From the NCBI RefSeq assembly GCF_002482975.1, contig NZ_DLHA01000026.1:124979-146473 (forward strand): a DNA stretch of 21,495 nucleotides, given 5' to 3'. The position numbers were made by a program, and so were the translations under genes. The DNA is from Flavobacterium sp. UBA7680 (GTDB taxonomy: Bacteria; Bacteroidota; Bacteroidia; Flavobacteriales; Flavobacteriaceae). The notes under the pieces were generated by a model. The model saw only the letters and a program-made list of their open reading frames with translations, was not told the origin of the DNA and did no database searches. Shown one piece after another: positions 13,802 through 21,495 of the stretch (positions are counted from its first letter, which is position 1; every line of letters begins with the position of its first letter).

Positions 13802-15649
13802 TTAACTTGCTTGCCAATTTTGTTCTAATAAGGATTTCATTATTCGGTCAGAATCTTTACATTTTTTGCTTTCATTTTTATTCATGTATGATGTTATATA
13901 GTCATATTCTGCTTCTAGTTCCCTAAATATATTTTCTATAGTACAATTTTGATTACTTAATTCCGTTTTTAATAATGAGTAGTAAAGTATTTTACCAACA
14001 TACCATTCTAAATGAAGCCACAAATTTGAGTACTCATTAATCATATCTCCCGAATGAACAATTTGGTTTCTATGTAAATATATCCTTTGTAGCTGATGCT
14101 CGATAGACTGCTTTGAACTATTTATACGATTAGATATCCATTTTAATTTTCCTTCACTAATTGGTTTGGCAAAATCTAAATATTCATATGCCAAAAGTTC
14201 AGAACATTCACTCAAACTTCTAAATCTATTTTCGATATCGCTATTATCAAGCAACCACTCATACCATTGTAATTGCCCTTTTGGAGTCGAAAAATCTTCA
14301 AATTCATTTATGTCTAAGGAAATAAAACAGTTTCCATTCTGTTTGTTTAAATTTTTTATTCTTTCTATTAATGAATTGAAATCTCTTGCGATAGCACCAA
14401 TACTTAGCGATTTTCCCAAAATATGTTTTATACTCTCAATATCGCTATTAAAAATTCTATAAGGTAAAACTGTTTCTAATGAGGTCCATAATAATGAAAG
14501 AGAATTTTCTATGGATTTAGAGCCTAAAGCTAGATTGTAGTAATATATACTTTTTTGGAGAATTGGGTTTTCGGGATATTTTATTTCTGATTCATTATCA
14601 AAAACTATTTCTGTATTTCTGATTAATGAATCTCGTAAAGTATTTTTTCTAGAAGGAACACTTATTGGATCACCATTAATTGTTGCCCTGGTAAATCTTT
14701 TATTGTTTTCTCTTTTCCAAAAATTGTCTTTAAAATAATCTGTAAAGGGTACTAACGTTTTACGATCTCTTCCTATAACTAATTTCTTTAAAAGAATGTC
14801 ATATTGACTTCTTATATGAGCATTTGGATCAATAGTACTAGCATCGTACCTTAATACCATATCACTTTTTCTCATTTTTTTGTATGTGGGTAAATTTTCA
14901 GTAATTTCGGAAACTTTTAATATTTCAATTGATTTAGATTCTTTTATAAGATTTATAAAATCCGTTGTTTCTTTGATTTCCTTTCCAATCCGAATCAAAA
15001 AAGTATAGTTTTCTGGATGAAAGTTGAAAAATGTAATTATTCGATTTACAGTAATTCGATATTTTTTTTCTATCCATCTTCGTAATACTTCATTAATTGA
15101 GGAAATGGAATATCCATTGTAGAGCATTAAAGATATATAGATGTCTATTAATAATGATAAGCGTTTTAAAGTTATGTGCGGATGGGATAGATCATGATAA
15201 TTAATTTTTGTTAATTCTTTTATTAAGGAAGAGTAATAATATTTGTCTAATTGTACCTCAAATATTTTAAGTTGATGAGATAAGGCTCTAATTTCTGTTA
15301 AGTCTTTTGCAGCTGTATCAGAATTTATTTTTTTTACATCGTAATTTATTATGAAATCTTTTAAATCAGTAAAATATGTTTCAATGATTAAGTCTTGGCG
15401 AATGTTTTGTTTTATAAAAGTTGATCGAGCTTCTAACAAAACAGAGGAAAGATTTCTGTTTGTTCTTATTCTTTTAAATGATAGTTCACAAAGTTTAACA
15501 AGTTCTTTTAGTTGAGTATAACCATTTATTGTACGATGCTTTTTTGATATAGATTCTTCATAATCACATCGCTGTATTATTCTTTCAGATAAGAATTTTT
15601 CAAAAGGGGTCATATCTTTATGCCAATTATCTTTTCTCGTTACCCACAT
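13802..15649 (-). CDS. Large protein with C-terminal ApeA-like HEPN domain; candidate defence ribonuclease
   Basis: 615 residues, not assigned to a named family with certainty. The C-terminal part (about 365-560) is helical and carries R527-NQIV-H532, the R-x4-6-H motif of HEPN ribonucleases with the usual polar residue after Arg. The segment LGSKSIENSLSLLWTSLETVLPY (about 375-397) looks like the first helix of the ApeA-like HEPN class (LW..LE.L). The N-terminal 350 residues are helical with no recognised domain. Established HEPN proteins with this motif cleave RNA, and ApeA proteins act in anti-phage defence. Base composition is visibly more AT-rich than the flanks. It is convergent with the polyprenyl synthase (45-base gap), followed by no partner gene, and preceded by 270 bases of AT-rich sequence. 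ATG at 15649 is chosen, and ATG at 15613 is a possible alternative. Confidence 0.7.
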   Translation of the reverse strand: MWVTRKDNWHKDMTPFEKFLSERIIQRCDYEESISKKHRTINGYTQLKELVKLCELSFKRIRTNRNLSSVLLEARSTFIKQNIRQDLIIETYFTDLKDFIINYDVKKINSDTAAKDLTEIRALSHQLKIFEVQLDKYYYSSLIKELTKINYHDLSHPHITLKRLSLLIDIYISLMLYNGYSISSINEVLRRWIEKKYRITVNRIITFFNFHPENYTFLIRIGKEIKETTDFINLIKESKSIEILKVSEITENLPTYKKMRKSDMVLRYDASTIDPNAHIRSQYDILLKKLVIGRDRKTLVPFTDYFKDNFWKRENNKRFTRATINGDPISVPSRKNTLRDSLIRNTEIVFDNESEIKYPENPILQKSIYYYNLALGSKSIENSLSLLWTSLETVLPYRIFNSDIESIKHILGKSLSIGAIARDFNSLIERIKNLNKQNGNCFISLDINEFEDFSTPKGQLQWYEWLLDNSDIENRFRSLSECSELLAYEYLDFAKPISEGKLKWISNRINSSKQSIEHQLQRIYLHRNQIVHSGDMINEYSNLWLHLEWYVGKILYYSLLKTELSNQNCTIENIFRELEAEYDYITSYMNKNESKKCKDSDRIMKSLLEQNWQAS

Positions 15650-15846
15650 ACAATTTAATTATTAATTTTTTATTAAAAATTTAAGCACTATAAAAATATG
15701 CTAAAAATTGATTGATAAATTTTTATTTTGATATTTTTTTATCTAATTAATTATTTTTTTAATCAAAATAATATTAAAATATAGATAAATATTCATTGTT
15801 TGTTGGTTTTTGCAAAAGAGTATAATTGATTTTTTCTCACCTTCAT

Positions 15847-15874
15847 GCAACCATTTCAAATCGACATGCGTCTA
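15847..15874 (+). promoter_or_regulatory. Candidate ECF-sigma-type autoregulatory promoter
   Basis: GCAACC (15847-15852) is followed after exactly 16 bases by CGTCTA (15869-15874). The AAC core at -35 and CGTC core at -10 with 16-base spacing are hallmarks of ECF sigma promoters in general, and the next gene encodes an ECF-like sigma factor. The transcript would begin about 40 bases before its ATG. A second, housekeeping-type candidate lies just upstream: TTTG (15799-15802), 18 bases, then TATAATTG (15821-15828), one mismatch from TAnnTTTG. Confidence 0.5.
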
Positions 15875-15919
15875 TGCTAATAGAAGTCTGTTTCTAAACC
15901 AAAACCGAAAAGCTTATTA

Positions 15920-16480
15920 ATGAAAATTATTCATTTACATCAAGAAGAAACTAAAATCATAAAGCTTGCTGTCGAAAATAATCGACAAGCACAGCAGCAG
16001 ATTTACAGTAAGTTTTCTTCGAAAATGTTAAGTGTCTGCCGACAATATATAAAAGATATTCAGCTGGCAGAAGATGTAATGATTACAGCTTTCATGAAAG
16101 TATTTACGAATCTGAAAAACTTTGAACATAAAGGAAGTTTTGAAGGCTGGATTCGCCGAATTATAGTTAACGAATGTATTTCTTATTTAAGAGTTCAGAA
16201 AAAAGTAAAATTTACCGAAGATGAATTTTTTACAGAAGAAAGTTTCAACGAAATCGACAGTCAGTTTACCGTTGATCAGATTCAGTTTTTAATTGATGCT
16301 CTGCCGGACGGTTATAAAATGGTTTTCAATTTATATGCTATTGAAGGATATAAACATAATGAGATTGCCAAGATGTTAGGAATTAATGAAGGAACATCAA
16401 AATCGCAATTATCGCACGCCAGGAAAATGCTGCAAACACAAATTACTATTCTAAAAAAACAAGATAATGGAACCGAATAA
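15920..16480 (+). CDS. ECF-type RNA polymerase sigma factor
   Basis: 186 residues with sigma region 2 at about 27-94 (AEDVMITAFMKVFTNL, GWIRRIIVNECISYLR) and region 4 at about 120-172 (LPDGYKMVFNLYAIEGYKHNEIAKMLGINEGTSKSQLSHARK), and no region 3. It directs RNA polymerase to its own promoter class. The next gene begins 14 bases before this one ends and has the layout of a membrane anti-sigma factor, so the two form a regulatory pair. ATG at 15920 was chosen. The signal sensed is unknown, and the outer-membrane gene further down may be a target or co-regulated partner. Confidence 0.92.
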   Translation: MKIIHLHQEETKIIKLAVENNRQAQQQIYSKFSSKMLSVCRQYIKDIQLAEDVMITAFMKVFTNLKNFEHKGSFEGWIRRIIVNECISYLRVQKKVKFTEDEFFTEESFNEIDSQFTVDQIQFLIDALPDGYKMVFNLYAIEGYKHNEIAKMLGINEGTSKSQLSHARKMLQTQITILKKQDNGTE

Positions 16481-17195
16481 TTTTGAAAAGGATTTCCGTG
16501 AAAAACTAAACCAACGCAAAATTGAACCAAGTGAAAAAGCCTGGGACCGATTAGATGCGATGTTGAGTGTTGCAGAAGAAACTAAAAAACCAAGAAAAAA
16601 TAGAAAATGGCTATACATTGCCGCCAGTATTGTTGGATTTTTATTAGTTGGAACTTTCTTTTTCAATCAAAAGAAAGATGCGATTGAAACACCTAAAACT
16701 GTTGTAATTGAAGAGAATATTAAAAAAGATTCTGTTGCTAAACCAGTTTTGAATAAAGTTGAATCCGTTCAAACTGAAATTGTAATTGCCGAAAAATCTC
16801 CAACAGAAACTGCAGCGCAAAAATCAAATAAACAAGAAAATAACTCTAATCAAACACCAAATAAAACCATTAAAAATGAATCAAATCAAATAGCGGAGTC
16901 TTCAGTCATCATCAAAAATAATCAAGAAAAACAATCAAATACAAATCCAATCGCAATTACCGAAAATCCTAAAAAAGAGAACACAGATCAATTACTCGAA
17001 GCGGCCGAAAAAACCGTTTTGGCTCAAAGTTCAGTAAAAAAATCAAAAGTAAAAATCAATGCTTCTGATTTACTGAATCAAGTCGATGGCGAATTAGAAC
17101 TTTCGTTTAGAGAAAAAGTAATTACAAAAGTCAACAAAAACTATCAAACCGTAAAAGTCGCTTTAGCAAACAGAAATCAGCAGGAGAAAGAATAA
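16467..17195 (+). CDS. Putative membrane anti-sigma factor
   Basis: 242 residues. The N-terminal cytoplasmic part (1-46) has the helical, charged look of an anti-sigma domain (DFREKLNQRKIEPSEKAWDRLD). One membrane helix spans about 48-66 (WLYIAASIVGFLLVGTFFF). The rest is a low-complexity Lys/Asn/Glu/Gln-rich periplasmic region ending in a more conserved helix near 195-235 (INASDLLNQVDGELELSFREKV). It overlaps the sigma gene by 14 bases (ATGGAACCGAATAA). No classical zinc motif is visible. The anti-sigma role is inferred from position and topology. Its stop codon lies within the first bases of a tandem palindromic repeat. Confidence 0.8.
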   Translation: MEPNNFEKDFREKLNQRKIEPSEKAWDRLDAMLSVAEETKKPRKNRKWLYIAASIVGFLLVGTFFFNQKKDAIETPKTVVIEENIKKDSVAKPVLNKVESVQTEIVIAEKSPTETAAQKSNKQENNSNQTPNKTIKNESNQIAESSVIIKNNQEKQSNTNPIAITENPKKENTDQLLEAAEKTVLAQSSVKKSKVKINASDLLNQVDGELELSFREKVITKVNKNYQTVKVALANRNQQEKE

Positions 17196-17470
17196 AGAAG
17201 CAAGAAACAAGAAACAAAAGTACAGATTTTCAGTTCCGAAGGAACGATCCATATTGTAGCGTCGGGTTTCAACCCGATGGAGATGCAATAAAGAAGCGAG
17301 AAATAGGAATATAGATTTTCAGTTCCGAAGGAACGATTCATATTGTAGCGTCGGGTTTTCAACCCGATGGAGATGCAATAAAAAAGCAAGAAAATAGAAT
17401 ATAGGTTTTCAGTTCCGAAGGAACGATTCATATTGTAGCGTCGGGTTTTAACCCGATGGAGACAGAATAA
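17191..17470. repeat. Three tandem copies of a 90-96-base double-hairpin REP-like unit
   Basis: Units at 17191-17286, 17287-17376 and 17377-17466 each hold hairpin A, GTTCCGAAGGAAC (17233-17245, 17322-17334, 17412-17424), and hairpin B, TCGGGTT-loop-AACCCGA (17262-17277, 17351-17367, 17441-17456). The stems are identical in all copies while the loops of B differ (TC, TTC, TT), which argues for conservation of structure. The array starts over the stop codon of the anti-sigma gene and occupies most of the 351-base gap before the outer-membrane gene. No gene is present in it. Confidence 0.85.
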
Positions 17471-17546
17471 AAAATTTACCATTAATAATTAACAATTCAC
17501 AATTAAAAAAATCATCATCAATCACAATCAAATTAAAAAATCAATC

Positions 17547-18575
17547 ATGAAAAATTTTACCATTTACCTCGTAATCCTCGTTTTCTTATTCGTAAGTAAA
17601 GTACTGGGGCAGGAAACCTTTGAATCAAGAGCAAAGCAAATTGCCAATAAGATTGAAAAGATTACCAAAGAAGAAAAAGAAACCTTAAAACAAGAAATTG
17701 AAGCCGTAAATATTCAATTATCAGAAGGAAAAATTACACAAGAACAAGCTGATAAACGCAAAAAAGAATTGGCAGAAGCCCGTGCTGTAATTATAGAAGA
17801 AAAAGTGACTTTGGCACAAAACGAACTGAATGATTTGGTTCAGCAAAAAGTCGACGGAAAAATCAAGGAAGATTCTTCTAAAGTCTACATGATTCGATGG
17901 AAATCTAACAGACATGATAAAGATTCTATTCACGGCGAAAAAAGAACAACATCACAATTTGTATTTGCAATGGGTTTAAACAATACAATGATCGACGGAA
18001 AACTACAAGATTCAAATTACCGTTTTATGGGTTCGCATTTTTACGAATGGGGTTTTACCTATAACTCAAGATTAATGAAAAACGATAATCTGCTGCATGC
18101 AAAATACGGACTTTCGTTAATGTATAATAATATTCGCCCAACAGATAACAGAAGTTTTGTAGTAGACGGCGATCAAACCAATTTGGTAGAAAATCCGGTT
18201 CATTTGACAGAATCTCGTTTTAGAAACGTGTATTTGGTTGCTCCGGTTCACTTAGAATTTGATTTTACAAAAGCAGGCGAAAACAACGGGAAAAAATATT
18301 TCAAAACACATAAAAGTTTCCGTTTTGGAGTGGGAGGTTACGCCGGAATCAATGTAAAATCAAAGCAGATTTTAAAATTTGAAGAAGACGATTTAAAATA
18401 TAAAACCACAATTAAAGGTGATTATAATGTAAATAATTTTATCTACGGTTTGAGTTCTTACATTGGTTACAGAGAATTGAGTTTGTATTTTAAATACGAT
18501 TTAAATCCCATATTTCAGGATAATTTAACCAAAGAAAATAATGTTTCTTTAGGATTGCGTCTTGATTTGAATTGA
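17547..18575 (+). CDS. Outer-membrane beta-barrel protein with periplasmic coiled coil
   Basis: 342 residues. The signal peptide ends near SKVLG-Q (21-22). A Lys/Glu-rich helix follows (about 24-105) that predicts a coiled coil, including LSEGKITQEQADKRKKEL, which resembles a short SHOCT-like segment. From about residue 130 the sequence alternates in the way of beta-barrel strands and ends LGLRLDLN, an outer-membrane-type terminal strand. Position after the sigma/anti-sigma pair suggests a shared regulon. Nothing specific about the transported or bound ligand can be read. A terminator follows. Confidence 0.78.
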   Translation: MKNFTIYLVILVFLFVSKVLGQETFESRAKQIANKIEKITKEEKETLKQEIEAVNIQLSEGKITQEQADKRKKELAEARAVIIEEKVTLAQNELNDLVQQKVDGKIKEDSSKVYMIRWKSNRHDKDSIHGEKRTTSQFVFAMGLNNTMIDGKLQDSNYRFMGSHFYEWGFTYNSRLMKNDNLLHAKYGLSLMYNNIRPTDNRSFVVDGDQTNLVENPVHLTESRFRNVYLVAPVHLEFDFTKAGENNGKKYFKTHKSFRFGVGGYAGINVKSKQILKFEEDDLKYKTTIKGDYNVNNFIYGLSSYIGYRELSLYFKYDLNPIFQDNLTKENNVSLGLRLDLN

Positions 18576-18601
18576 GAATAAAGTTTGAGTTTAGTTAGTA
18601 G

Positions 18602-18631
18602 AAAAAGTGCTTCGAAAGAGGCACTTTTTTT
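18602..18631 (+). terminator. Terminator of the sigma/anti-sigma/outer-membrane unit
   Basis: AAAAAGTGC (18602-18610) pairs with GCACTTTTT (18621-18629), with a T run after. It separates this unit from dnaG. Confidence 0.85.
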
Positions 18632-18705
18632 ATTTTAAATTCTAAAAATTCAAGATTGATTTATGTACTTTTACAAGCTATAATTTTTAAAAAATAAATT
18701 ACGTT

Positions 18706-20772
18706 TTGATTTCACAAAGTACAATAGATTCTGTTTTTGAAACTGCTCGCGTTGAGGAGGTTATTGGTGATTTTGTCAATTTAAAGCGCGCAGGAAGTAA
18801 CTACAAAGGTTTGAGCCCTTTCTCTGATGAGCGCTCGCCTTCGTTTATGGTTTCACCTGCAAAAGGAATCTGGAAAGATTTTAGTTCCGGAAAAGGCGGG
18901 AATTCAGTTGCTTTTTTGATGGAACACTCGCATTTTACTTATCCCGAAGCCATTCGTTATTTAGCCAAAAAATACAATATTGAAATCGAAGAAACCGAAC
19001 AGACAGATGCTGAAAAGGCAATGACGGATGTTCGTGAAAGTATGTATCTGGTTTCAGAATTTGCTGCAAAGTATTTTGAGGATGTTATGGCTAATACCGA
19101 AGAAGGAAAAGCCATCGGTTTATCTTATTTTAAAGAAAGAGGATTTACTGCCGAAACGATCAAAAAATTTAATTTAGGATATTCACCAGAAACCTGGGAT
19201 GCATTGACGAAAGAAGCACTAGGAAAAGGCTATAAATTAGAATTTCTGGAAAGTACAGGTTTAACAATTGCCAGAGAAGACCGTCCTTTTGACCGTTTTA
19301 AAGGGCGTGTAATGTTCCCAATTCATAGTATGTCGGGGCGTGTTTTAGGCTTTGGAGGACGTATTTTAACCAACGATAAAAAAGCAGCAAAATACCTCAA
19401 TTCACCCGAAAGTGATATTTACCATAAAAGTAAAGTGCTTTACGGAATTTATCAGGCAAAACAATCAATCGCAAAACAAAATAATTGCTATTTGGTGGAA
19501 GGTTATACTGATGTTATTCAATTTAATCAAGCCGGAATTGAGAATGTTGTAGCTTCTTCAGGAACCGCTTTAACGCCAGATCAAATTCGATTGGTTAATC
19601 GTTTGACGAAAAATATTACGGTACTTTTTGATGGTGACGCTGCCGGATTACGAGCTTCTATTCGAGGAATCGATTTGATTTTGGAAGAAGGTATGAATGT
19701 TAGAGTTTGTACTTTTCCTGATGGAGATGATCCTGATAGTTTTGCCCGCAAAAATTCACATGATGCATTAGTTGCTTATTTAGAAGAAAACAGTAAAGAT
19801 TTTATACAGTTTAAGGCTTCGATCTTGATGAATGAAGCTAAAAACGATCCAATCAAAAAAGCAGATTTGATTCGTGATATGGTAACTAGTATTTCTAAAA
19901 TACCAGACCGTATTCAGCGTGAAGTATATATTCAGGAATGTGCCCGAATTATGGACATTTCGGAGCAGGTTTTGGTAAGTACGCTTGCGCAGTTAATTCA
20001 AAAAGATCTTGCAGACGCTAATAAAAAACAAAAGCAGGAACAAAAACCTTTTGATATTGTTAGAAATCAGCCTTCAAAAAATGCCAATTATTCTGGAGGA
20101 GATCCCGAAGATCCAAGAAATGGACCGCCAGATGATTATCCGGGCGATTTTGGATATCCGGCAGAGCAGGAGAAAGTAGATATCTTATACGGTTTCGAAA
20201 GAAAAATTATTGAAATATTATTGCTTTACGGAAGTGTAGAAGAAGATTTTGAAGATGTTTTCCTGAAAGCAGATGAAGAAGGAAATGTTAAAGAAGTCAG
20301 TGAAAAACGAAAATACAGGGTTTTTGAAAAAGTCTATTTAAGTCTTCAGGAGGATGAAGTAGAATTATCAAATACGTTATTTCAAAATATTTACACCAAT
20401 ATTATTGAATTCTATAATCAAAATGAAGCTTTTAGTCTTGATAAATATTTGATGCACTTACAACCTGATTTTGCGCAGGAAGTAACCAATATTTTAATGG
20501 AAGATGAAAAAGTAAACATTCATAACTGGGAAGGACAGAATATTTTTCCGAAACATAAAAACGAAACCATCGAACAAAATGTTTCTGATACTATATTTTC
20601 TATGAGATGGTTTTTGGTTTCAAAACTTATTCATGAATTAAAAAATTCACTTATTTCTGATCCACAAGAAGATAATTCAGAATTATTGATGATGGTAGTA
20701 GATTATTCTAAATTATTGAATAATTTCTCTAAAAAGCTAGGAAGGGTAGTAGTTCCTTACCATGGCGGATAA
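18706..20772 (+). CDS. dnaG: DNA primase DnaG, without zinc-finger cysteines
   Basis: 688 residues, longer than the roughly 580 of E. coli. It makes RNA primers for replication. The TTG start gives MISQSTIDSVFETARVEEVIGDFV, the normal beginning of the family. The toprim core has EGYTD (265-269, Glu265), DGDAAG with Asp309 and Asp311, and a further acidic patch near 339-344. The RNA polymerase domain is about 105-360. The N-terminal CHC2 finger fold is present (SPFSDERSPSFMV, WKDFSSGKGGN), but the four zinc ligands align to Ser37, Ser40, Asp58 and Ser61, so zinc should not bind. A low-complexity Gly/Asp/Pro linker (about 455-490) precedes the helical C-terminal helicase-binding domain. Confidence 0.96.
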   Translation: MISQSTIDSVFETARVEEVIGDFVNLKRAGSNYKGLSPFSDERSPSFMVSPAKGIWKDFSSGKGGNSVAFLMEHSHFTYPEAIRYLAKKYNIEIEETEQTDAEKAMTDVRESMYLVSEFAAKYFEDVMANTEEGKAIGLSYFKERGFTAETIKKFNLGYSPETWDALTKEALGKGYKLEFLESTGLTIAREDRPFDRFKGRVMFPIHSMSGRVLGFGGRILTNDKKAAKYLNSPESDIYHKSKVLYGIYQAKQSIAKQNNCYLVEGYTDVIQFNQAGIENVVASSGTALTPDQIRLVNRLTKNITVLFDGDAAGLRASIRGIDLILEEGMNVRVCTFPDGDDPDSFARKNSHDALVAYLEENSKDFIQFKASILMNEAKNDPIKKADLIRDMVTSISKIPDRIQREVYIQECARIMDISEQVLVSTLAQLIQKDLADANKKQKQEQKPFDIVRNQPSKNANYSGGDPEDPRNGPPDDYPGDFGYPAEQEKVDILYGFERKIIEILLLYGSVEEDFEDVFLKADEEGNVKEVSEKRKYRVFEKVYLSLQEDEVELSNTLFQNIYTNIIEFYNQNEAFSLDKYLMHLQPDFAQEVTNILMEDEKVNIHNWEGQNIFPKHKNETIEQNVSDTIFSMRWFLVSKLIHELKNSLISDPQEDNSELLMMVVDYSKLLNNFSKKLGRVVVPYHGG

Positions 20773-20777
20773 AAATC

Positions 20778-20816
20778 AAAAAGCTCTATAGTGATAAACA
20801 ATATAGAGCTTTTTTT
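20778..20816 (+). terminator. Terminator after dnaG
   Basis: The 13-base stem AAAAAGCTCTATA (20778-20790) pairs with 20802-20814, followed by T residues. It may also serve the convergent response regulator gene, since the A run on its left acts as a T run on the minus strand. Confidence 0.88.
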
Positions 20817-20859
20817 ATGGTCGATGATTCTGGCCTAAGCGAATCAGGATACCATCAAA

Positions 20860-21489
20860 TTAAATAATTTCTAAAGTCTTAGCCTTATTTACTAAGTCTA
20901 CTAAATTAGTAACATTTAATTTAGTTAATAATCTTAGTTTGTAAGTACTGATCGTTTTCTCGTTCAGATTTAAGATTTTAGAAATCTCATTGTTTTTCTT
21001 ACCATCACTTAAATAACGTAAAACCTCGATTTCACGGTTAGAAAGTTTTCTGTACAAACGTTCGCTCTTGCTTTGTTTAGCAATAAGGGCCATGTTTTTG
21101 CGAACTGTTTCGTTGATGATAATTTTCCCTTCGTGTACTTTAATAATAGAAAGACCTAAAGTTTCAAGTTTTTCTGTTTTGTGCACATACCCGGATACTC
21201 CTGCTTTAATAGCATTTGGAGCATACATTTGCTCAGCTAGGTCACTGAAAATTACAATTTTTGTCTTCGGGAAATTTTTCAAGATTGATTTAACTTCGAA
21301 GATACTTGAAAGTCCTTCTAATTCTAGATCTAAGATTAGGATGTCGATTTCCTTCGTTTGAAGAATATCTCTAACCATTGAAAAATTGCCTACGTTGGCA
21401 ACAATTGAAATTTGATCGTGGTCTTTGAAATAAGACTTAACGCCAAAGTGAGTCACAGGATGATTGTCTGCAAGACATACTTTAATCAT
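20860..21489 (-). CDS. NarL/LuxR-type response regulator
   Basis: 209 residues. The receiver domain (1-about 120) has Asp8/Asn9 in LADNHPV, the phosphorylation site Asp54 in ILDLELEG, the switch residue Ser82 and the conserved Lys104. The LuxR-type helix-turn-helix is at about 147-205 (LSNREIEVLRYLSDGKKNNEISKILNLNEKTISTYK). It is a DNA-binding transcription factor switched by a partner sensor kinase. No kinase is visible in the window. The start is ATG at 21489, and upstream sequence is cut off after five more bases. The target genes are unknown. Confidence 0.93.
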   Translation of the reverse strand: MIKVCLADNHPVTHFGVKSYFKDHDQISIVANVGNFSMVRDILQTKEIDILILDLELEGLSSIFEVKSILKNFPKTKIVIFSDLAEQMYAPNAIKAGVSGYVHKTEKLETLGLSIIKVHEGKIIINETVRKNMALIAKQSKSERLYRKLSNREIEVLRYLSDGKKNNEISKILNLNEKTISTYKLRLLTKLNVTNLVDLVNKAKTLEII

Positions 21490-21495
21490 AATTTT

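Noticed and set aside
14166..14462. Plus-strand 98-residue reading frame opposite the HEPN-like gene, considered as an antitoxin
   Set aside because: It has low-complexity Ser/Leu/Phe/Ile composition that mirrors the AT-rich opposite strand, with no start signal.
13802..15649. HEPN/MNT toxin-antitoxin pair
   Set aside because: No adjacent small nucleotidyltransferase or other partner gene is present. Both neighbours are housekeeping or regulatory genes on the opposite strand.
17191..17470. Possible CRISPR array
   Set aside because: The whole 90-96-base unit is repeated, without short repeats separated by unique spacers, and no cas genes are nearby.
17177..17482. Minus-strand 101-residue reading frame with repeated TRRYNMNRSFGTENLYS
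   Set aside because: It runs across the three tandem hairpin repeats. Its protein repeat is only the DNA repeat translated, and it has no start context, so it is spurious.

Overview
The window looks like a chromosomal segment of a Flavobacterium or close relative (Bacteroidota, Flavobacteriia). The reasons are low GC, long AT-rich spacers, Bacteroidota-type promoter boxes (TAnnTTTG) ahead of several genes, lipoproteins with short Flavobacteriia-style lipoboxes, DUF6702 and carboxypeptidase-regulatory-like secreted proteins, and a DNA primase of the flavobacterial type. Genus is inferred from protein resemblance, not from a search.

Layout. Positions 1-22 are the 3' end of a tRNA (probably tRNA-Gly) followed by its terminator. 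A peptidase E gene (minus) follows. Next is a tightly packed plus-strand cluster: three tandem paralogous secreted proteins with a carboxypeptidase-regulatory-like fold, a DUF6702 protein and a secreted M1 zinc metallopeptidase (1033-6065). A TatA/E subunit and a PAP2 phosphatase are translationally coupled (6170-7094). Minus-strand genes follow: a PhyH-like dioxygenase, an O-methyltransferase, a LEA-like lipoprotein and a YceI protein. Then come rlmN (plus), a lipoprotein (minus), a long-chain polyprenyl diphosphate synthase (plus) and a 615-residue AT-rich accessory gene (minus) whose C-terminus carries a HEPN-type R-x4-H motif. The right part holds an ECF sigma factor, putative anti-sigma and outer-membrane protein module, dnaG, and a NarL/LuxR-type response regulator at the edge.

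Most genes are core functions: protein export, 23S rRNA/tRNA methylation, quinone side chain synthesis, replication priming and envelope stress regulation. Two things stand out. The first is the HEPN-like gene at 13802-15649, a candidate stand-alone (ApeA-like) anti-phage effector set among housekeeping genes. The second is a set of five different intergenic palindromic repeat elements (77-151, 7163-7286, 8095-8200, 11402-11656, 17191-17470). Four of the five begin within 0-8 bases of a stop codon, and two actually contain the stop codon. Further points are a DnaG zinc finger with all four metal ligands replaced, and a candidate ECF-type autoregulatory promoter (GCAACC-N16-CGTCTA) ahead of the sigma gene.
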